Positions 26,208 through 33,999 of a DNA stretch of 56,485 nucleotides are shown one piece after another. The position numbers and the translations under genes were made by a program. Below the pieces are notes generated by a model. The model had not been told where the DNA came from and did no database searches. It saw nothing but the letters and a program-made list of their open reading frames with translations. Source of the stretch: Achromobacter sp. UMC71 (GTDB taxonomy: Bacteria; Pseudomonadota; Gammaproteobacteria; Burkholderiales; Burkholderiaceae_B); the NCBI RefSeq assembly GCF_014170305.1, contig NZ_LZZT01000009.1, positions 1-56,485 of the forward strand, in the 5' to 3' direction. Each line of letters starts with the position of its first letter. Within the stretch, counting starts at the first letter, position 1.

Positions 26208-26237
26208 TTCATAGCTATGATTCTACAAGTGTATAAT
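26208..26237 (+). promoter_or_regulatory. Putative repressor promoter
   Basis: A perfect TATAAT at 26232-26237 lies 18 bases after TTCATA (26208-26213). It would drive the repressor gene starting at 26294. The -10 box sits inside the inverted repeat described for this region, so autoregulation is likely. Confidence 0.6.
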
Positions 26238-26248
26238 CGCTATTTCAA
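26220..26248 (-). promoter_or_regulatory. Putative leftward early promoter for the Q-like gene
   Basis: On the minus strand TTGAAA (26248-26243) and TAGAAT (26225-26220) are separated by exactly 17 bases, close to the sigma-70 consensus. It overlaps the divergent repressor promoter, so repressor bound here would block it. Confidence 0.65.
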
Positions 26249-26255
26249 CACTTGT
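26225..26255. promoter_or_regulatory. Inverted repeat, probable repressor operator
   Basis: ACAAGTGT (26225-26232) and ACACTTGT (26248-26255) are perfect inverted arms with 15 bases between them. Each arm touches promoter elements of both divergent promoters. Further GTTG/CAAC arms lie just to the right (26257-26266), so more than one operator may be present. Confidence 0.6.
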
Positions 26256-26293
26256 TGTTGCACAACATTCCACAACTGTTTAGCGTCCCCACC

Positions 26294-26989
26294 ATGGCTC
26301 TCGGAAAACAAATCAGGCGCTACCGCGCCGCCCTCGGTCTCACTCTGGAACAGCTGGAAGCGCGCACGGGCGTGGGCGTGGGCACCATTGCCGCGCTCGA
26401 AGGGCGCGACAGCGAACGGTCCAAATACGCGGCTCGGCTGGCCGCCGGGCTGGGGCTGTCCCTGGAACAATTGCTGGACGAAGCGGCGCAGTATCCGCCG
26501 GACATGGTCCTGGCCTCGCCGCATGAAATCCTTCAGGCCGACGACGGCCTGGCCGACGACCTGCGCATTCCCCGTTTCGACACAGGTGGCGCCATGGGCG
26601 CGGGAGTTGAACTGCGCGACCAGCCCGGCGTGATCCAGAGCCTGCGGGTCAGCCAGGAATGGCTGCACAAGAACCTGCGGCACTACACGTCAGCGGCCAA
26701 CCTGTGCGTGGTCACGGGTTTCGGCGACAGCATGCGGCCGATGTACAACCCGGGCGACCCCTTGCTGGTGGACCTGGGCGTGGCCAAGGCCGACATCGAC
26801 GGCGTGTTCTTTTTTCGGGTCGGCAACGAAGGCTTCATCAAGCGGCTGCAACGCATTCCCAGCGCGCAGGGCTTGCTGATCCGCGCCAAGTCCGAGAACA
26901 CCAAGTACGACGCCTGGGACATCACCGAAGACATGGACCTGCAGATCTTCGGCCGCGTGCTGAAGGTATGGCGCAGCGACGATTTCTGA
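26294..26989 (+). CDS. CI-type repressor, HTH plus S24 self-cleavage domain
   Basis: The 231-residue protein has an XRE helix-turn-helix at about 3-60 (LTLEQLEARTGVGVGTIAALEG) and a LexA-like S24 domain at about 105-225. The catalytic Ser lies in GDSMRPMYNPGD (Ser146) and the Lys in FIKRL (Lys183). An Ala-Gly pair at 103-104, between the domains, is the expected self-cleavage point. Such repressors are inactivated by RecA after DNA damage. The start at 26294 begins with the HTH; an upstream ATG at 26252 falls in the operator region. It reads away from the Q-like gene and would repress it. Confidence 0.92.
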   Translation: MALGKQIRRYRAALGLTLEQLEARTGVGVGTIAALEGRDSERSKYAARLAAGLGLSLEQLLDEAAQYPPDMVLASPHEILQADDGLADDLRIPRFDTGGAMGAGVELRDQPGVIQSLRVSQEWLHKNLRHYTSAANLCVVTGFGDSMRPMYNPGDPLLVDLGVAKADIDGVFFFRVGNEGFIKRLQRIPSAQGLLIRAKSENTKYDAWDITEDMDLQIFGRVLKVWRSDDF

Positions 26990-27050
26990 TGCACGGGCAG
27001 TCCGCAAGCGTCCTAGGCCCAGCCGGCCGGGGCGACAGGCACCCCGTTTG

Positions 27051-28514
27051 TCATTGCGCCTGAGGCGTGGCCTGCTGCACCTGCGGCGTCTGCCAAGTCC
27101 CATCCAACAGCGCGGGCTTGGGCCAGTAGTAGCGTAGCGCCAGCATGAACGGCCCGGCCGGCGTGGGCAGCCAATTGGCGTCGCGCCCCTTGCCCGGCGC
27201 CTCGCGCTGCAAATAGATCGTCAACCCGCCGTCACGGTCGCGCCTGAGCGACGGCAGCGCGGCTGAGTGGATCACATGACGATTGGCCGGGTTGGCCGCC
27301 AGTTGCTGCTGCGGCAACCGATATAGCGTCACCGACCAGAAGGCATTGACGGGCGGCAGGCCACGCGGGGCAAAGCGCAAGATGTAGGCCTGGGCGCCGT
27401 CCAGCGGCTGGCCGGCGCTGTCCTGCTCCAGCACGGGCATCAACGTCTCTTCGCGGCTGGGGCTGCCCAAGCCGATCTGCGCGCCGACGGCGCGCGCCAC
27501 GTAGTCGTTCTTGAACGTCTGCCGATCGCCAGACAGGGTGTCCGTCTTGCCGGCCAGCGCCACGCGGCGCTTGTCGATTTCGTTCTGACCGTCGTGCATG
27601 CCTTCCTGCATCATCTGGCGCAGGCGGGGATTCATCGCATCCGTCACCACCGCCTCGCCCGGCCGGATGCGCATGCTGTCGAGGCGTCGGCGCAGCATTT
27701 TTTCACTGGCCGGGGGCGGTGCGAACTGCAACAGGAAGGCCAACTGGTTGTAGAACTCGAGCGAGGTGCGCAGTTGCGCAGGCGATTCAGGCACCATCCA
27801 CTGCACCGGCACCGATGCGGGCGGCGCTTTTTTAAGATACGCGGACAGCGGCTGGACCTTGTAGCCCGCCTGGATGCGCTTGACGTTGGCCACATCCGAC
27901 GCCGAAAAGCGCTGCGTGCGCCCCACCAAACTGACCAGTTCCGTTTCGGCGCGGATGACCTGGTTGATGCCCTTGGGCGCGGCGCCCTTCCAGCGGGGAC
28001 CCGCGATCAGGAACCTGCCGCCGCCGTTACCGGTGGCGCGGCTGCCGATATAGGCGAAATTCTGCGAATACAGGTCCGTGAGCTGCAGCGAGAAATAGCG
28101 CTTCGGCTCCATCGGCGGCACGCTGATGATGACCGGTTCGGCCCGCAGATCCAGCGCGGCGAACGACGCTAGCGTATCGCCAGTGGGCGCCACCACCGCG
28201 GTGTCGTCGGGACTGAACGCGTGCGTCGCGTGGCTGATCGTATTGAAGGGTCCGCGGTATTGCGGATTGCCCTGATCGATGCTGGTCGCGTACAGGGCCT
28301 GATAGCTGGCCACCATGGGATAGCCGTAGACGTAGGCCTCCTTGGCAATGCGACGCGCCTCGGGCGCCAGGACGCCGTCGATGCCGACATACTGCGACCC
28401 GCTGGCCGCATCGGGGGATGTGAAGCTGCAACCGGCCAGGCTTGCGGCCAGCGCCAGGGCGGCCATGCCGCGAACAGAGGGGAAGAGTCCAGCGCCAAGC
28501 AGGCGTACGCGCAT
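27051..28514 (-). CDS. Lipoprotein with DUF1254 and DUF1214 domains
   Basis: The 487-residue protein opens with a lipoprotein signal (hydrophobic core then LAGC near residue 28). An N-terminal DUF1254 domain (about 50-180; AYVYGYPMVASYQALYA and FAALDLRAEPVIISVPP) and a C-terminal DUF1214 domain (about 370-480; LPPVNAFWSVTLYRLPQQ, ending LRYYWPKPALLDGTW) follow. The biochemical role of this widespread pair is not established. GGAG seven bases upstream supports the start at 28514. The longer frame to 29051 overlaps other genes and is rejected. It converges with the repressor gene, which marks the right edge of the phage-like region. Confidence 0.85.
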   Translation of the reverse strand: MRVRLLGAGLFPSVRGMAALALAASLAGCSFTSPDAASGSQYVGIDGVLAPEARRIAKEAYVYGYPMVASYQALYATSIDQGNPQYRGPFNTISHATHAFSPDDTAVVAPTGDTLASFAALDLRAEPVIISVPPMEPKRYFSLQLTDLYSQNFAYIGSRATGNGGGRFLIAGPRWKGAAPKGINQVIRAETELVSLVGRTQRFSASDVANVKRIQAGYKVQPLSAYLKKAPPASVPVQWMVPESPAQLRTSLEFYNQLAFLLQFAPPPASEKMLRRRLDSMRIRPGEAVVTDAMNPRLRQMMQEGMHDGQNEIDKRRVALAGKTDTLSGDRQTFKNDYVARAVGAQIGLGSPSREETLMPVLEQDSAGQPLDGAQAYILRFAPRGLPPVNAFWSVTLYRLPQQQLAANPANRHVIHSAALPSLRRDRDGGLTIYLQREAPGKGRDANWLPTPAGPFMLALRYYWPKPALLDGTWQTPQVQQATPQAQ

Positions 28515-28684
28515 TCCAATGCTCCAACATGTGAGGATGTTGGCAACGCCCAGATGGCGGCAGCGTCGCGGACAAGACGGGAAGGTCCGCGAAATTCTGG
28601 CACATTTCACTTCGTTAGTGAAACCGGACCCGTCCGGCCGCACTGCCTGTTCATGCCGGAACCGCATCCCGATCCGGATCCGGC

Positions 28685-29233
28685 TCAGCCCGGCAGCGGC
28701 AAGCCTTCCAGCTGGGCCGGCGGGATCGGCGCGATGGCGCTTTCGCTGGCGGCGGCATCGGTGGTCAGATGCTGGATCAGGTCCACTGTGGTCGAGCGGC
28801 GGGTCAGCATCAAGCATGTGACTTCCGCGCCCGTGACGCGGGTGGCGTGCCAGCACCCCGGCCGCATGCACACGCCCTGCCCCTGGGCCACGCGAAACGC
28901 GGTCAGCGTGGACACATCCGGGCTGCCGTCCGCCGCGCTGCGCGCCACGACCTGGATGATGTCGCCGGTCAGCGGCACGATGGCCTGTTGCGTCAGCAGG
29001 TGCTTTTCGAGGCTGGCGATATCGGCGGAGGCGCTGCGGTAGTTGACCCACAACACCTCGGCGTCACCGCCCGCGCCGGTATTGAAGACGTGTTCCTGCC
29101 AGAAGTCAGTTGCCTCGTTGCTGAACAGCGGTATGCCATTGCCCTGTGGCATGGGCTTGCCCAGCATCCAGCCGTAGGGCTTGAAGGCGTCGGCGGTCAG
29201 GTCGTGCAAAGGCAATGCGGCAGCGCGGGTCAT
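28685..29233 (-). CDS. Ureidoglycolate lyase (AllA) family protein
   Basis: The 182-residue cupin-like protein matches the AllA family: LPLHDLTADAFKPYGWMLG at the start, a central VVPL-like strand IVPLTGDIIQVVA, GVCMRPGCWHATRV with the metal/active-site His, and a C-terminal CLMLTRRSTTVDL. AllA converts ureidoglycolate to glyoxylate and urea in allantoin degradation. No other purine catabolism genes are close. The start codon overlaps the stop of the preceding small gene (ATGA), so the two are translated together. The exact substrate is inferred from family. Confidence 0.75.
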   Translation of the reverse strand: MTRAAALPLHDLTADAFKPYGWMLGKPMPQGNGIPLFSNEATDFWQEHVFNTGAGGDAEVLWVNYRSASADIASLEKHLLTQQAIVPLTGDIIQVVARSAADGSPDVSTLTAFRVAQGQGVCMRPGCWHATRVTGAEVTCLMLTRRSTTVDLIQHLTTDAAASESAIAPIPPAQLEGLPLPG

Positions 29234-29523
29234 GCGTCGTCCTTGGCGGGTTTGGGAGGATGGGCGGATGAAGCGGGTTGAGCAGCGGGCGCGGGTTGTG
29301 CCACCGGCGTCACCCTCTTGCGCTTGGGGAATTCAGCGTCATAGTCGAAATCGCCCCGCGCGATGGCGGCCAGAATCGCGGCGCGCCGGTCCGCGGCGCG
29401 CTTGAGGTTGGCGGCGGTGGGCTTGACGCGGATGCGCTCCACGCAGTGACGGTCCTGGTAGAAGAAGCCAATTTCAATGGACGACTCGGAAGCCGGCCTG
29501 ACGCCGTCGAATCCTTTACTCAT
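29230..29523 (-). CDS. Stand-alone integrase arm-DNA-binding domain (DUF3596-like)
   Basis: The 97-residue protein consists of an N-terminal domain (about 12-66; IEIGFFYQDRHCVERIRVKP, then ANLKRAADRRAAILAAIARG, then FDYDAEFP) that matches the arm-site-binding domain at the start of phage tyrosine integrases. It ends with a Pro/Ala-rich tail. The core-binding and catalytic domains are absent and no remnant follows, because the next gene begins within its stop codon. It may be a domesticated integrase fragment or an excisionase-like DNA-binding protein. The domain call is good; its function is open. Confidence 0.65.
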   Translation of the reverse strand: MSKGFDGVRPASESSIEIGFFYQDRHCVERIRVKPTAANLKRAADRRAAILAAIARGDFDYDAEFPKRKRVTPVAQPAPAAQPASSAHPPKPAKDDA

Positions 29524-29589
29524 ACCGACAATTTCTCCGAGATACGATGGGCCACGTCCTGCACCGGGCCCGGCGGGATCGCGCAGTGC

Positions 29590-30114
29590 TCAACCACGGG
29601 CCTGGCTCGCGCCCGGCATGGCCTCGGCGGGATTCTGCGCTTCCTTGGCCTGCGCCTGCAAGGCCAGCCGGCGCCAGTTGCGGCTGGCGTAGGCATGCGC
29701 CTGGCGCAGGCCGGCCCACAGGCCCAGCTGCTTGGCCCAGCGCAAGGCGCCGGCCGCTTCGAACTGGGTCGTGCGGCGCACTTCGGTGCCTTGCCCCGGT
29801 ATCGCGCGCAATTCAAAGGTATCGACCAGCGTGCCGACCCAGCCGGCACACCATACGGTACTTTTCTGCATCTGGTAGCGCAGGCGCGCGTTGGGTTGCA
29901 ATATCAGGATGCGCTGGTCGATGGTGCCGCGATCGGTCGTGCATTGGCGGGTATTGCCCACCGCCGCCACGCCTTCCAGCACTTTGCAGCTGATCGGCTT
30001 GGGCACCCCCAGCCGGAACAGCAGCGGCCGGGTGTCGTCCATGCGGGCATGCAAGAAATGCGGCCAGATGTGCTGCGGTTCACACGGGAACAACCAACGG
30101 GATTCGATCTGCAT
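29590..30114 (-). CDS. SRPBCC-fold protein
   Basis: The 174-residue protein begins QIESRWLFPCEPQHIWPHFL, the usual first strand and helix of a START/SRPBCC (polyketide-cyclase-like) domain. It continues with TRQCTTDRGTIDQRILI and a C-terminal long helix around 125-155. Such proteins bind hydrophobic ligands in a deep pocket. The start at 30114 follows AAGGAAA. It lies 89 bases downstream of the MFS gene on the same strand and may share its transcript. No ligand can be inferred. Confidence 0.7.
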   Translation of the reverse strand: MQIESRWLFPCEPQHIWPHFLHARMDDTRPLLFRLGVPKPISCKVLEGVAAVGNTRQCTTDRGTIDQRILILQPNARLRYQMQKSTVWCAGWVGTLVDTFELRAIPGQGTEVRRTTQFEAAGALRWAKQLGLWAGLRQAHAYASRNWRRLALQAQAKEAQNPAEAMPGASQARG

Positions 30115-30203
30115 GGGGACTTTCCTTGCCACACGCGGGGGCGGCAGCGCTATTGTCCCGTTATACCGCGTATTACCCCGTCCACGCCCGCCCTGCCGCG
30201 GGT

Positions 30204-31472
30204 TCAACCCGCCGCCATCGCGTTGCGCAAGCGCGGCAGTTCGCGATCGTCGATGGGCCAGTGCAGCACCGCCGCCAGCACGCCCAGCGCCATCGCCCCC
30301 AGCCAGATCAGGTCGTAGGAATGGGTGGCCTCGAACACCACCCCGCCCAGCCAGACGCCCAGGAACGAACCCACCTGGTGGCCAAAGAAGACAAAGCCGA
30401 ACAGCGTAGTGATGTAGCGCACCCCGAACACCTGCGAGATCAAACCGTTGGTGAGCGGCACCGTGCCCAGCCAGACAAAGCCCATGACGGCCGCAAAAAC
30501 GTACACTGACCAGGTGGACAGTGGCAGCAGAAAGAACAGCGCCATGGCGGCGGTGCGCAGCAGGTAAATGCCGGCCAGCAGGTATTTGCGGCGATGGTGC
30601 GCGCCCAGCATGCCGCAGACATAGGTGCCGATGACGTTGGCCAGCGCGATGATGGCCAGCGCGGCGACCGCGTCGGCCGCGCGCAGGCCCTTGTCCATCA
30701 GGTAGGCCGGCAGGTGCGTGCCGATGAACGCCAGCTGGAAGCCACAAGCCAGAAAGCCCAGGTTCAGCAGCCAGAAGCCCCGCTGCGCAAAGGCTTCGCG
30801 GATGGCGGCGCCCATCGGCAGGTCGGCCGGCCTGGCGGCGGTCTGCGCGGTGCCCCCGGCAGTGGCCGCCGGCTTGCGCGCGGTTTCCTTCAGCGGCCAC
30901 GCCAGCGGCAGCACCACCGCCAGCACCACGGAGAAGGTCAGGAGCGCGCTGACCCAGCCCCAGCCGCCGATCAGCCATTGCGCCGCCGGGACCATGGTGA
31001 ACTGCCCCAGCCCGCCGACCGCGCCGGCCACGCCCAGCGCCCAACTGCGCTTTTCCGGTGGCACCAGGCGGCTGAGCGCGCCGTAGATGACCGCGAACGC
31101 AGTGCCGGACAGGGCGATGCCGACGCAGATACCGGCTGTCCACAGGAAGGCCGCCGGGCTGGCGGCGTGCGCCATGCCGGCCAGGCCCAACGCATAGAAC
31201 ACCAGACCGCCCAGGATCACCTTGGCCGACCCGTAGCGGTCGGCGATCATGCCGGTGAACGGCTGCGCCACGCCCCAGGTCAGGTTCTGCACCGCCAGCG
31301 CCATGGCGAAGGTTTCGCGCGACCAGCCCCGGTCCATCGTAATGGGCAGCAGGAATAGGCCCTGCACGTGCCGCACGCCCAGGGCCAGGCCCATGACGAT
31401 GCCACCGGCCAGCACCATGACCCACAGGTTGCGCGAGGTGGCGAAGCGGGCGGGCGAAGCAGCGACGGGCAT
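30204..31472 (-). CDS. MFS transporter
   Basis: The 422-residue protein has twelve predicted membrane helices and the MFS loop 2-3 motif in a form GMIADRYGSAKV. A second cytoplasmic basic loop is in GAHHRRKYLL. The N-terminal sequence GLALGVRHVQGLFLLPITMDRGWSRETFA resembles transporters of the oxalate/formate or monocarboxylate-porter type. It is an inner-membrane secondary transporter with unknown substrate. The SRPBCC gene follows on the same strand. Confidence 0.85.
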   Translation of the reverse strand: MPVAASPARFATSRNLWVMVLAGGIVMGLALGVRHVQGLFLLPITMDRGWSRETFAMALAVQNLTWGVAQPFTGMIADRYGSAKVILGGLVFYALGLAGMAHAASPAAFLWTAGICVGIALSGTAFAVIYGALSRLVPPEKRSWALGVAGAVGGLGQFTMVPAAQWLIGGWGWVSALLTFSVVLAVVLPLAWPLKETARKPAATAGGTAQTAARPADLPMGAAIREAFAQRGFWLLNLGFLACGFQLAFIGTHLPAYLMDKGLRAADAVAALAIIALANVIGTYVCGMLGAHHRRKYLLAGIYLLRTAAMALFFLLPLSTWSVYVFAAVMGFVWLGTVPLTNGLISQVFGVRYITTLFGFVFFGHQVGSFLGVWLGGVVFEATHSYDLIWLGAMALGVLAAVLHWPIDDRELPRLRNAMAAG

Positions 31473-31558
31473 GGCGAACCTCAGGCAGGAAACGTCAACA
31501 CCCGCTTGGGCGGGCAGCTTGCGCTATTACAGAGCCGGCGCGGCCGCCGTTCAACTGA

Positions 31559-32980
31559 TTATTTTTCGCCGGCGGCATGCGCGGCGGGAATGCCAGGGGG
31601 CACCCACAGCGAGAACACCGAGCCCTTGCCCGGCACGGAGCGCAGCGAGACCTCGCAGTGCAGCAGATCGGCCAGGCGCCGCACGATGGCCAGGCCCAAT
31701 CCCAGGCCTTGGCCGACCAAGGCCGCTTCCGAGGGGGCAGCGCCACGCGTGAACTCGGCGAACACGGATTCCTGCAGTTCGGGCGCGATGCCCGCACCCG
31801 TGTCCCAGACTTGGATCAGCGCCCCGCCACGACGCCTGCGCGCTGCCAGCAGCACGCGGCCGCTGGGGGTGTACGACAGCGCATTGCTCAGCAGGTTGTC
31901 GAGGATGCGGCGCAACAAGGCGGGATCGGTGTCCACCACCAGGGCGACGGGCGCCACGGACAGCCGCAGGCCGCGCGCGCGTGCCTGCGGTTCGTAGTCC
32001 TGGCGCAGGTCATCGAACATCGTGTCCAGGTCGACCGCGCGGCGTTCGACCCGCAGCAGGTGCGCGTCCATGCGCGACAGGTCGAGCAGGCCGTCCAGCA
32101 GGCGGTTCAGCCCGTCCAGCACCGCTTGCTGACGGCGCGCCACATGCAGGGTGTCTTGCGGCGTGACGCTGCCCCGCTCGGCGCGGCTGGCCAGCACATC
32201 GGTGAACATGCCCAGCGCATGCACCGGCTGGCGCAAGTCATGGCCGGCCGCGGCCAGGAAGCGCGTCTTGGCGCGATCGGCGGCAGCGACGCGGTCGCGC
32301 TCGCGCTCCAGGCTGCGTACCAGCGCGGTGTTCTCGAAGCGCAGCGCCACCGTCGTTTTCAGGCTGCGGTAGGTGACGGCGCTGTAGTACAGGTTGACCC
32401 CCAGCAGGCAGACGCCAAAGGCGGCATACACCAGGTGCAGCCCGTCGGCCGCCGCCAGGCAGGCGATGATGAAGGGCAGGATCATGGCCAGCGCCGATCC
32501 CGCATAGGCGGGCGGATAGGCGGACAGCGACGGCACCGCGCCGCTGCACATGCCAGCCAGCATGACGCAGCCAAAGGCCAGCAGCATGTCCTGCTCCGAG
32601 AGCACGGCCGCCAGGCCCGCCAGCCCCCAGAGCAGGCCGGAGGTCCAGGACAGCGCGCAGAAGCCGCGCACCCATGGGCGCGATGGCGTGGGGCCGCGCC
32701 GCAGGAAGCGGCGGCTGACAGCGACGCGCGCCAGGGTCAGCAGGTACACCGCGCCTGCCCACAAGAGCAACAGCCAGCCCGGCAAGGCGTCCCGCATGAC
32801 GTAGGCCACGGGCACCACCACCGCGAAGTTGGCAAACAGCACACCGTGGGACTGCTTATAGAGCAGCGTGGCCAGCTCGGCCGCGACCGCATCGGCGACA
32901 GCGAGCTCCCCCGCGCCGCGGGCGTCGGCATGGGTCTCGCCCGGCGGACGGGGCGGAGTAAGCGCGGCGGGGGCGGTCAT
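31559..32980 (-). CDS. Membrane-bound sensor histidine kinase
   Basis: The 473-residue kinase has about six membrane helices (residues 45-205), a short coiled region, the HisKA box AGHDLRQPVHALGMF with the phosphorylated His near 247, and an HATPase domain with N-box DNLLSNALSYT, G1 DTGAGI and G2 GQGLGLGLAIV. It has no periplasmic sensor domain, so the membrane part or the lipid state may be the sensor. It is divergent from a NarL-type response regulator 72 bases away, its likely partner. Confidence 0.92.
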   Translation of the reverse strand: MTAPAALTPPRPPGETHADARGAGELAVADAVAAELATLLYKQSHGVLFANFAVVVPVAYVMRDALPGWLLLLWAGAVYLLTLARVAVSRRFLRRGPTPSRPWVRGFCALSWTSGLLWGLAGLAAVLSEQDMLLAFGCVMLAGMCSGAVPSLSAYPPAYAGSALAMILPFIIACLAAADGLHLVYAAFGVCLLGVNLYYSAVTYRSLKTTVALRFENTALVRSLERERDRVAAADRAKTRFLAAAGHDLRQPVHALGMFTDVLASRAERGSVTPQDTLHVARRQQAVLDGLNRLLDGLLDLSRMDAHLLRVERRAVDLDTMFDDLRQDYEPQARARGLRLSVAPVALVVDTDPALLRRILDNLLSNALSYTPSGRVLLAARRRRGGALIQVWDTGAGIAPELQESVFAEFTRGAAPSEAALVGQGLGLGLAIVRRLADLLHCEVSLRSVPGKGSVFSLWVPPGIPAAHAAGEK

Positions 32981-32996
32981 GCGCCTGGATCAGTCC

Positions 32997-33014
32997 CTAT
33001 AATGATGCATCATT
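32997..33014. promoter_or_regulatory. TATAAT box overlapping a 14-bp palindrome between kinase and regulator genes
   Basis: TATAAT at 32998-33003 overlaps the perfect palindrome AATGATGCATCATT (33001-33014). In a 72-base divergent intergenic region this could be the binding site of the response regulator itself. Confidence 0.4.
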
Positions 33015-33052
33015 CTGACACAAGCTCGCGACGCCGCCCCCGTCGGCCTTCC

Positions 33053-33691
33053 ATGACATTGCCCTATCCCCCTCCCTTGCTGCGCGTCCTCCTGGCCGAC
33101 GACCACGGCATCGTGCGGGAGGGTTTGAAAATGGTCATGCACCAGGCGTCCGAGCTGATCGGATCGGTGGACGAGGCCGCGACCGGCGAACAGGTGCTGG
33201 CGCTGCTGGCCGCGCATGGCGCCGACGTGCTGGTGCTGGACCTGGGCATGCCCGGCGTGGCAGGGTCCGGTTGGGTGCGCGCCCTGCGCGAACGCCATCC
33301 CGCGCTGCACATCATGGTGCTGACCGCCAATACCGATGAACGCAGCCGCCTGGCCATCCTGGAAGCCGGGGCCGACGAGTACCTGGCCAAGACCGGCAGT
33401 TCGCGCGAACTGATGGCGGCGATCGAGCGCCTGCAAAACGGCCACGACAAACAACCCGCCCGCGCCCAGTCAACCCATACGCCGGCTCCCGCCGAAACCC
33501 TGACGCGGCGCGAGCAGCAGGTGCTGGCGCTGGCCGCGCAAGGCGCCACCGCGGCGCAGATCGGCCAGGCGCTGCACATCAGCCCCTTGACCGCGCGCAA
33601 GCATCGCGAAAACCTGATGCGCAAACTGGCCCTGCACAGCACCGCCGAACTGGTGGCCTATGCGGTGCGTCTGGGGTTGCCCAGCGCCTGA
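33053..33691 (+). CDS. NarL/LuxR-type response regulator
   Basis: The 212-residue protein has a receiver domain (about 9-125) with acidic pocket Asp16-Asp17, phosphorylated Asp63 in VLVLDLGMPG, the Thr/Ala in MVLTAN and Lys in YLAKTG. A LuxR-type helix-turn-helix (about 148-210) has LTRREQQVLALAAQG and ISPLTARKHRENLMRKL. It should regulate genes in response to the divergent histidine kinase. The start at 33053 was chosen because the long frame reaching back into the kinase gene is a shadow. Confidence 0.93.
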   Translation: MTLPYPPPLLRVLLADDHGIVREGLKMVMHQASELIGSVDEAATGEQVLALLAAHGADVLVLDLGMPGVAGSGWVRALRERHPALHIMVLTANTDERSRLAILEAGADEYLAKTGSSRELMAAIERLQNGHDKQPARAQSTHTPAPAETLTRREQQVLALAAQGATAAQIGQALHISPLTARKHRENLMRKLALHSTAELVAYAVRLGLPSA

Positions 33692-33999
33692 ACGGCTGTG
33701 GCCGCCTTGCCCGTTCAGGTCGCGACGCGGCGCTCCGCGCCTCGAAAAAGTCTGCAAAAAATACGGCGTGCGCCGTATTTGCTACCGAATCTTCCAAACA
33801 TAAACTGATTTCGCAGCGTCCTGCTTTCTCTTTCCGCAAGGGGCCATGGGAGATCGCGGGCCTGCACAGTATTCCCCCCGAACGCCCACCATCCCGTCCG
33901 CGGCCATCCCGCGCGGCGACGGGATGGTGCGCGCCCAAGCCAGGCGCCGGCCCCTTCGGCGCGCCGAGCATCCCGTCCATGTACAGCTGCACCGTCACC
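33692..33999. other. Intergenic region before the sigma factor gene
   Basis: This stretch of 308 bases holds no supported gene. Its main feature is the inverted repeat at 33755-33781. Some of it is relatively AT-rich (33740-33830), fitting a promoter region for the sigma factor gene. Confidence 0.4.
33755..33781. terminator. Inverted repeat with A/T flanks, possible bidirectional terminator
   Basis: AAATACGGCG (33759-33768) and CGCCGTATTT (33771-33780) are perfect 10-bp arms. The run of A on the left would give a T-run on the minus strand, while on the plus strand only three T follow. It may end the response-regulator transcript or act as a protein-binding site. Confidence 0.45.

Larger units (their letters stand above)
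12673..26989. mobile_element. Lambda-like tail cluster with its regulators: probable F-type tailocin or headless prophage
   Basis: The segment contains a CI-type repressor, a Q-like regulator and then, all leftward, tail tube (V), chaperones (G/GT), tape measure (H), M, a large fibre, L, K, I, J, two small genes and a second I. The order V-G-T-H-M-L-K-I-J is that of lambda and of F-type pyocins. Terminase, portal, capsid, the Z and U tail-completion genes, integrase, replication and lysis genes are absent. All tail genes are intact and mostly joined by ATGA overlaps. No flanking direct repeats were recognised, so the limits are simply the outermost phage-like genes. Confidence 0.75.

Noticed and set aside
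27051..29051. Extension of the DUF1254 lipoprotein to 666 residues
   Set aside because: The extra N-terminus overlaps the AllA-like gene antisense-free but out of its frame, and it precedes a proper lipoprotein signal with a ribosome site at 28514.
12538..29600. Search by eye for att direct repeats around the tail cluster
   Set aside because: No convincing repeat of useful length was found on both sides, so no attachment site is reported.
31577..33052. Long upstream extension of the response regulator frame
   Set aside because: It reads through the opposite strand of the histidine kinase; the regulator fold begins at 33053.
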